Assembly: GCF_914767665.1 (NCBI RefSeq)
Contig: NC_059502.1
Span: forward strand, 32,940,812 to 33,004,811
Origin: Harmonia axyridis
Taxonomy: Eukaryota; Arthropoda; Insecta; Coleoptera; Coccinellidae
DNA length: 64,000 nucleotides
Direction: 5' to 3'
Position numbers and translations under genes: made by a program. Within the stretch, counting starts at the first letter, position 1, and each line of letters opens with the position of its first letter. A model generated the notes under the pieces. It did no database searches and was not told the DNA's origin. It worked only from the letters and a program-made list of their open reading frames with translations. This document shows positions 15,101-24,100 of the stretch, one piece after another.

Positions 15101-18100
15101 AAACGACGTATCTACCCTCGCTGTCGCGATAGTGTTGATCGGAAAATATCTGATCACATAGTTTGTTATCAGGGGATATCGGTTCTACTGAAGGCAAGGA
15201 GTCAAGTTCCCAAAATTTTTGCAGAGAAATATCTGTGGAGAAATCTGAACATGAAGTTAAAAATGTTGATATAGATGGTTTTGATTTACAATAGAACTTC
15301 CCCATTAAAATATAACCGAAAATGGTGTTCATAGCGTCAATTTGACCAGGTTTTCCAATTATCTGTTCAGTCAACATGATTTTCGAAAAAACATCTGCGC
15401 CTAATAAAATATCAATCTTACCAGGGGTATGGAAGGATTCGTCGGCTAATTTTATGTCCGCTAAATGGGACCAAGCGGAAACAGGAATCGGATGAGAAGG
15501 TATCTCATCACAAATTCTGTCTAAAATTATTGCGTCTGTCAACAAAACAGGACCATTCAATTTACATGGGCGAAACATTAAAACTAAAGAACCATAAGAA
15601 GCGTTCATTTTCATGGAATTAAGACCTTTTACCTCAACATCAAGTTTGTGCCGGGGTAAACCTAACAAATTCGCAGCCTTTCGAGTTATGAAAGAAGACA
15701 TGGATCCACTGTCAATCAAGCAACGAAAACGATGAAACATTCCAAAATTATCTCTGACTTCAATTAACGCGGTGGACAATAGAACTGTAGGTGTTTTATG
15801 AGAGACACCAGCGGATGCTGACAAAACTGCCCAATCAGAAGAGGTAGAAGGAGGTTCCTCTGATCCAGCGGAAGTTTCACTGGAGGGCCGTGCAAGGTGC
15901 AACAAGGTGTGATGTCGTTGATGACATTTTCGACACGTATTCACAGACTTGCAAGATCGCAAATCATGTATGTTACTCAAACAATTGAAACATAGATGTT
16001 TCTGCTTGGCGAAGGAATGACGTTCTTGGGGAGTTTTTTCAATAAATTTTGAACATGAGAGAAGCGAATGGTCTTGATTACAAAGCGTACAAGTGGATTT
16101 TGAGCGTTGATTCTTATTGTCGTTAGAGAAATAGGTTCCTATGCGTTGTTTTGAATTGGAAGAACTATTTGAATCACCCGTTCTGGTATTATTAGAATTA
16201 TGGGATGTACCCAGAGTGTCCATTGCAATACAATATTTATTGAGAAATTCAAGTAGAGTCTTGAATTCGGGAATCATAGAGGAACCATTTTCAAGTTCGA
16301 AGCGTGCGATAGTTGAATTATCCAAGCGTTTTATCAAGAGCATAAACACGATAAAGTCCCAAGATTCTACAGGAAAATTCATGTTTTTTAGTGCGGCCAA
16401 ATTTTCAGTGAATGTACTCAGTAAATTGCGAAGTGCGGTTTGATTATTACAATTGATTTTGCCTGTGCTTTCTATTGCGTTCCAATGAGCTTGGGCTCTC
16501 AACCTTTCATTGGAAAATCTATTGACCAGCGAGTCATAAGCGATCTGATAATTATCAGAAGTCATCGGCAATGTGCGAACTAAAGATAGAGGCGGTCCTT
16601 CTAACGAGGATATCAAATAATTGAACTTTTCAATTTCAGTGAGCGATTGATTGTTATGAACAAGGGCGTCAAATACATCCAAAAATGTAGCAAATTGCGT
16701 ATAATCTCCTCTGAACTTTTTTATTTCTATTTGCGGAAGTCGATCGAATGTTAGGAGTTAAGGAATGAGGAAAGCAAGAAGCAAGACTCTGCTTGCGTGT
16801 CAAAACAGATTGCGTCGATTCATTCAAAGATTTTTCATTTGGATCAAATAATTGAGTATAAATAGTTTTGACAGAAAAATAATCATTTTGAAATTCACGT
16901 TTTATTGCTTCTTCTGAATCGAGATCAGTATCTTCACCTTGTAACAAGATTGAAGTTACAGTTTGGTGTTGTTTATTAAACTCTTCGCGAACATCATCTA
17001 TCTCGGTAAAACGAATTCTAAACGAGGTTCTGAGATTAGAACCTGTTGTTGCTTTATTGGCCAAATCCAATAGTGAAGCTAATTCACCTATACACGATGT
17101 TCTCGCGAACTTAGCTCTCTTCAGTTTGAAATCCGTCATGTTTCTGTTCGATATTCACAGTAAGAACCAAAATATAATGAAATGTATAGAAAATTAATTC
17201 AAGGTAAGTCCAAAAGCAATCAATAATTTTCAAATGTGTGTGCATAAACGATTTCTAGACGACGGAAAATGAAAGGAATGAAGATAGGTACATATGACGT
17301 TACTCGTCACCAGATGCGAGATTATAACTATGAACTATGAAATAAAAGGCACAAAAAATGTTTATGACAGCGATAAATGGGAAATGAAAACAAATTAATA
17401 AACCAAAATTATGCCAAATTCAATATCCGGCTCGAAGGACCAATGTTACGTCCGATAGCTCAGTATTGTTTGAGAGAAAAATGGACTGTATATCTGTGTG
17501 CGTTTGTAGTTGGATAGTTGGAGCGACAGCGAAATATTTGATAATAATGCAAATAATAATTGCGGTCAACAATGATGACTTACCAAATGGGGCTTCAGGT
17601 TGAAGAACAAATGGTCTCTGGTACAAATCCCAGCTCTTCACAGGGCCCTTGGTGCGGGTTATCAGCTCCAACTTTCTGGGTTTAAAGCAGTGTAGAAAAA
17701 ACACTAACAAAGGCGTAGGCGAAAAGACAAAGCGATGAATAAAGCGGGTATTTCAAAAGCGTTAAAAAATCAAGAAAAAAAATGCGAAAAGTCAATTAAT
17801 ATTTAGAAAATGTCAAGCACAATTTTTGGGCGAACTAGCGAAGTCAATCATTCAAACTATATTATTCATATGTCTCTTGCGTTCTGGGCAGAGCCATCAG
17901 TATTGACATCGTTTACGCGCAATCCTATGATACTTCGCGGTCGCTCGAACTTCATAACTGTTTCTTGCACAAACACAGATTCCATATCAGAAAAACATCA
18001 TATTTTTCATGAGAGAAAAGGTTAGGTATTGATATAATTGAATTTTTAGTTATCTAATTCAATGGATGAGTATTGAGACGTGGTTTTTCTCAAGCAATAT

Positions 18101-21100
18101 TATCACGATGTTCAGCTTTTTTTCGGAGATTTTAAAAACCTCACGAATGTAGAAGTGATGTGATTAAGAGATACTGGCCTCTTTTATTTCCTACCCAAGT
18201 GTATCTGTGTCATGAATATAATCAGGTGACAACAAATAATGAGGAAGAATAAAGAAAAAATAGACAACAACTGTCATACCTCTATATGAGCTGTCTTTTG
18301 GATACTTCACCGTCACCAGTCTGTTACAAAAACAAATTCTATTGAACTAATTCCAAAACTACCGAATAAACTACTCAAACAAAAATCTATGAATCTGAAT
18401 TTGAACCATGTGAAAACCTGAAGAGAATTAATAGAACGAATGATAAGAGAAAAATAATGAATAGAAGGTGAAAGTGCGGCCCACAAAAACTAAATTTTCT
18501 AAAATATCTTGAAAACATTCACGTTTCTTTTTCCCGAGAACATGGTGTTTTTCGGAGAAAAAATGAGGACCAGATTATTATTATTACATATGATTATTTC
18601 ACTGAATCGGGGTCGTTATACGGCTCTGTTAGCCGGTCGGGAACCAAGTTGATATTTTGTTCTCAATCCTACCTATTCATATAAACCCAGGTAGGCCGTC
18701 GATGCTGTTAATGGAACCAACGACATCCTTAGTAGCCTTGGATATTACTTCGTGAGTATCCAGACTTTCCTTATGAGTGCTTCTTAGGCCAGTCAGCTCC
18801 GGACATTGGCACACTATGTTTTCGTCTGTTTCTACCTCCTTTCCACAGAGTCTGCAAATTTCATCTGCTGACTTACCCTTGCGGTACAAAAAGTATTTGC
18901 ACCGACAGTATCCTGTCAGCAGTCCTTCCATTACCCGAAGCTCAGCTCGTGGTAGCTTCAGGATCTTTCTGATATAGGTCGGTGAAAGCTCCACAAATTT
19001 CTTTGTCTGAAAAAGACACGAAGTATTCCTCCAGAGGGTTTTCCTATTGTCTCTCTCCCATTGTTGGACCGCTGTCTTGTATTGGTATTTTCCAAGCCTA
19101 CAGAGAGCTCAGGACCAACAGGTGTCAACCTTGATGACCTTTTGCAAGTTCATCGGCTTTTTCATTTCCTTCGATACCATAATGCCCCAGTAACCATAAT
19201 AGAGTTACTTTATTGCCTTTGGCGACATACATCGCCATGAAAATCGAATTTCTTTACAACGTCATCTACATAATATTAAAAAAATGTCGATTTTTATGTA
19301 AAAAATGAGGCTTCATTTCGATGAAATCTTAGTTCGTTTTTTATTTAATTCAGTTCTCTCCTTTCTCAGAAAATCGATGAAAAGGTGTAAGGCCTCCAGT
19401 AGTGGAGGCCAGCTTTCGGCTATTTACCGCATCTGCTAAACTATTAGATTTGGCAAAAATTAATATTCATGTCAAATATACAGGGTGAGTCTTTGACTTG
19501 TACATATATTTCAACCGAAGGTTCCTGAGGTCAAAAGTAATACTTTTTTCATTTACAATTTTTTCCGATTCGGCACTGTTAAAAAGATATAGCCATTTTA
19601 AATTGTCAAAATGAGCTTATTCATCCCAGAAAACCGGAACACTGAAGTTTTCTCAAGCATAAGATATACCTTTTGAACCTTGGAAATAAGCTACTAAATT
19701 AGAAAAACCATCATAAACTCACGTTTAACATTCCATTTGTTGAACAAAGTAGTGTTTATAATAAAATAAATGAGTTATTTCAATTTCGTTGACGCTGAAG
19801 ATTAAATATTCTTCTCTTGATTTCTGTTTCATTTTCGATAATTATAACGAATTGAGCTAGCTACCACCCATATTAGCTCTGATACTCATATCCATTCATT
19901 CATTATATTTCATTTATATGATATCGTTGTTTACAAGAATTGCCATTTAACCTTAAAATGAAATGAAAAATGGAAGTTCTAACACAGACTATATTAATCT
20001 GTGGTTTTAAGTTTGAATTTCAAATTTCGAGTGATGCCAAATATAACCACAACAGTTCGGTTCGAATAATCTATGTTCTTACCTAATATTTTCATTCACA
20101 GTTAACACTGTTATTGTTATAAGATATTTGTTATGAAAATAACTTCCAACTATCTCAAAAAATTTTGAAATGCATCAATATTTTTGAAGCCATCAGTATG
20201 AAAATATGGAAATATGTAAAATATTCTGGCTCTGTAATCAATGGAAAATGTTAGACTCCACTTGTAATCAAATTTGTTCTTAATGTGTACCTACATTATA
20301 GCCAACTTTACTACTTAATTCATCTTGATTTTGGCATTGAATATAAATGAGAAGTATTCAATTTAAATATCCACAATAGAATATCCAGTTTCTTTCAACT
20401 CACCTAATTTGTTTTCACATTAAAACAATTATGGCCCTCTTGGAAGTATGTCAATCATATGCTCTTAGGATGAATTAATGGAATAGCAAAAGAATAAAAG
20501 TATTCAATCTCAATCACATGAAAATTTGTCTAGTATGTACCTAGTCCTAGTGGTATGTTTCGATGTGAGTTTGAATGAGCCGAAGAAGAATACAGTATTG
20601 TTCGATAGCAGCAGTCTTTAGTGGGATATTGATTGTTGTCATTATAATGGGACTATTTTGTGAAAACTTTCTTAAACATGGGCTTTATGAATAATCTGGA
20701 CTTTTCAAAAAGAATGTTGATTTTAGTGAAGTATCTTCTTATTATCAGAGCTGTGCCAAAGCTCAGTAATTTTTAATCAAATCGAGGAGTTGAGGTGAGC
20801 TTATTCACTTTTACAACTTCATTTTCAAACTAAGTTGGCTAGTACTTCAATTCTAAAATCTGAGACATGACATCATAGTAAATATTCATTTCTTTGGTTT
20901 TTCTTCCACAACAGAACAGAGTTGCATTCAGCCAAAGTACCCAATTTTTTGAATTTCACAGATAATTTTTTTTTTAAGATCAACTTATTTTAAAACGGCG
21001 CTTGTACGAGAAAACATGAAGAATACTTTTATTTTTCAAATTAGCCAAATATTCTTCAATGAATGTCCAAATTACTCTTAAGAGTTGGTTTCTTCGAATT

Positions 21101-24100
21101 TCTGGTATTTTTATGGGATGTAATGTTCATAATAAAGAAACAGAAGAATGTGTATGGAATCTTGTGTTCGGATAAGATGTATCACATCAAAAAAAAAGCT
21201 ATATTTCAAAAATCATTTCCTTCGATACAACCATTTACGAGATATAGCCGAAAATCACATTTTTTTAACGATTTTCAACAGCCTGTATCTTTTTAACCGG
21301 ACCGAATCGGAAAAAATGGTAAAAGAAAAAAGTGTTTCTTTTGACCTCAGGAATCTTGGGTTAAAATATATGTACAAGTCAAAGACTCACCCTGTATAAT
21401 CTTTTTCCGAGAAACATAAATAGGGGAAACCAAAAATAGCAAACAACTAAGAACATTCAATGTTCAATGTCATATCTCCAGTATTTCATTCACTTTAGGA
21501 ATACTCACCTATCGAAAGTAACATGAGAGCAGCTGGGAATCCAAATCCCAAAGGATAACATGTGTCTTCTCCAAAACATGTTACATTTTTCCTCAATAAA
21601 GGTGTTATTATCATTCCCATAAAACCACCCAAATTTATACTGAAATAAAAAAGGGAGAAGAAATGCTGAAGTTCTTCACATTGGTCTGGTAAATAGAATT
21701 GGTCTCCTCCAAATGCTGCAACACACGGTTTTACACCTCCTGTTCCCAATGCAATTAGAAGTAGTCCGAACGGAGTGAAGAATCTGAAATAGAGTTCAAA
21801 ATGATAATTGCACTTAATGGATACTTCGAAATATAAGGATTCAAAAGTATTTTTAGTGTATTCTTGATTTCAATTAATAATATTGACCCTATATGGTAAA
21901 ATAAATTCATCTGAATCTACATATAGTATGTTTCAGAGATAATAAACACAATTTTTATCATAATATCCTCAGGAAATATTACAAGAATCGAAGCATCTGC
22001 GTATTTCTTCACAACTAAATATTTACCACTAATTCGGATGAGTATTTCTGAAATTATTTGAAACTTTTGAAAGATTTGCGAGCAGTTTCCTCTAACTAGT
22101 CGCCACTACATATTTAGGTAAGGACTTCAAGTTTCCAGCCATGAAAGAAATTTTCCGAAAGAAATATATCAGATATTCAATTCAAACTTTGAAGACTTGA
22201 TCAGGGAATCAAATTTTCATCTTGCATTTTCACGAAAACTATGAAAACAGCATATTTTTTATCTACCGTAAAAAAACAATACATAGAATAGAAAGAAAAA
22301 TCAGAGAAACTAAGGACCGATTCTGGGAGGAAAAGTGTAACCAAATTGAGAACTATATAGGTGGAGCACAATCAACGGAAGTGTGGAGAACAATTAGATC
22401 ACTCAAAACCAACGAGACAAATAAAACACTGAATATAATTAACATGAAGGACTGGGAAGATCATTACAAAACGCCTTTAACGAAAAACAGAGACTACGCA
22501 ATGAATGAAACAGAAGAAGGATATAGCCATGATCACCATAACCCTAATATGACAATAACTATAGAATAAACGCAGCAACAACTGAAGAGAATGAAGAATG
22601 GAAGATCTCCCGGCCCTGGAGATATACCAATAGAGTTGGTCAAATATGGAGGTACAGAAATAGTCAAAAGACTGACAACTTTTTTGAATATATGCTGTAG
22701 TACGATAACAACCCCAAAAGAATGGAAACATGCCTACCTAGTTTCGATTTTTAAAAAAGGAGACCGGAGGGATCCCAATTGCTACAGAGGCCTCAGTATT
22801 ACCAGCAGCTTGAGCCGCCTTTATGGTAAAATTTTAAGCTCTTAACTCAGCAAAAAGATGGACAGTAGCATAAGTGAACAACAATCTGGATTTAGAATAG
22901 GAAACTCATGTGTGGACAACCTGTTTGTGCTACAACAACTGGCAGAGAAAAGAATATCGACAGGAGAAGAGGTACACATGGTCTTCGTAGATTTGGAAAA
23001 GGCTTATGATACGTCAGAAACTCTGGGGAGCATTTAAAATATTGAAGATCAATAAACAAATGCTGTTGATTATCCAAGAAATGTACAGGGAAAATACTGC
23101 CTCTATCAGAATTGGCAAACAGTTATCAAAGCCAATTAATATATCAAAGGGGCTGAGGCAGGGATGTAGTTTGTCGCCTCTGTTGTTTAACCTTTATGTC
23201 GAGGTGGTGTTGGCTAGGTGGAGAAGGAGCTGCGGAGAGATGGGCATACCTGGGGGGGACCACAAGCTTTTCTCGTTGAACTTTGCAGACGATCAGGTCA
23301 TCTTGGCACAGGATCCTTTTGATATTGAATATATGATCAGAAAATTATACACGAAATATGAACAATGGGGCCTGAGCGTGAATCTGAAAAAGACCGAATA
23401 TCTGGTTGTAAACAGTGAAGCAAGTTTTGAGGTGCTCATCGACGAAGACACGAAAATGAAACAAGTAGATCAGTTCAAATACTTAGGTGCGGTCGTTGAC
23501 AGAAATGGCATTGGCGGAGTCGAGATAAAGCAGAGAATTCAGGGGGCAAGAAAGATTATTGGTTGCCTTAACTCTTTGTGGTGGGATAGAGGAATCTCCA
23601 ATCGTACGAAGATATGGGTAGGAAGAGCGATGGTAGAATCAACTCTGTGTTATGGCAGTGAAATATGGACCATTAACGCTGACCTAAAACGCAGACTGAA
23701 CGCAGTTGAGATGGACTATCTGAAACGGAGTGCAAGAACATCAAGGCTACAACATATCACCAATGATAGCATAAGAGATCGGTTACAGGCCAGAGAAACA
23801 GTAATAGACCGAATCGAAACCAAAAGTCTAAGATGGTTTGGACACTTAATGAGAATGCCCGAATATCGATGGCCTAGGTGGTTATTTGAGTGGGTCCCTC
23901 CAGGACGAAGGAAAAGAGGTAGACCGAGACGCTCTTGGAGTGAGGGAGTGCACCAATCTATGGAACAGAGACAGTTGAACGTGGAACTGACACAGAATCG
24001 CGAGGCTTGGAGAAGAGGACTGGGTAGACTAGGTAGCACTAGGCTGTATCTCACTAATATGTGATATACCATATTTTTAAGCCCAGAATATATATATAAA

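Larger units (their letters stand above)
11256..17975 (-). mobile_element. BEL/Pao LTR retrotransposon, nearly complete
   Basis: 6,720 bp between two 532-bp LTRs that begin TGTTACGTCC and end AAACA, flanked by an exact 5-bp target duplication CAGAT (11251-11255 and 17976-17980). Coding is on the minus strand, so the right LTR is the 5' one. It fills much of the intron between transporter exons D and E. I count five substitutions and no indels between the LTRs, which indicates a recent insertion. The coding region has one frameshift and one in-frame stop, so this copy is probably not autonomous. Confidence 0.95.
19481..21394. mobile_element. CAGGGTG-ended TIR element without transposase
   Basis: Left end CAGGGTGAGTCTTTGACT at 19481 and its inverted copy ending at 21394 are each flanked by TA (or TATA). 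The inverted arms are roughly 115 bp with scattered mismatches. The 1.7-kb interior has no transposase ORF and is not recognised. It could be one non-autonomous element or two oppositely oriented fragments. Lies in the transporter intron between exons D and E. Confidence 0.6.
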
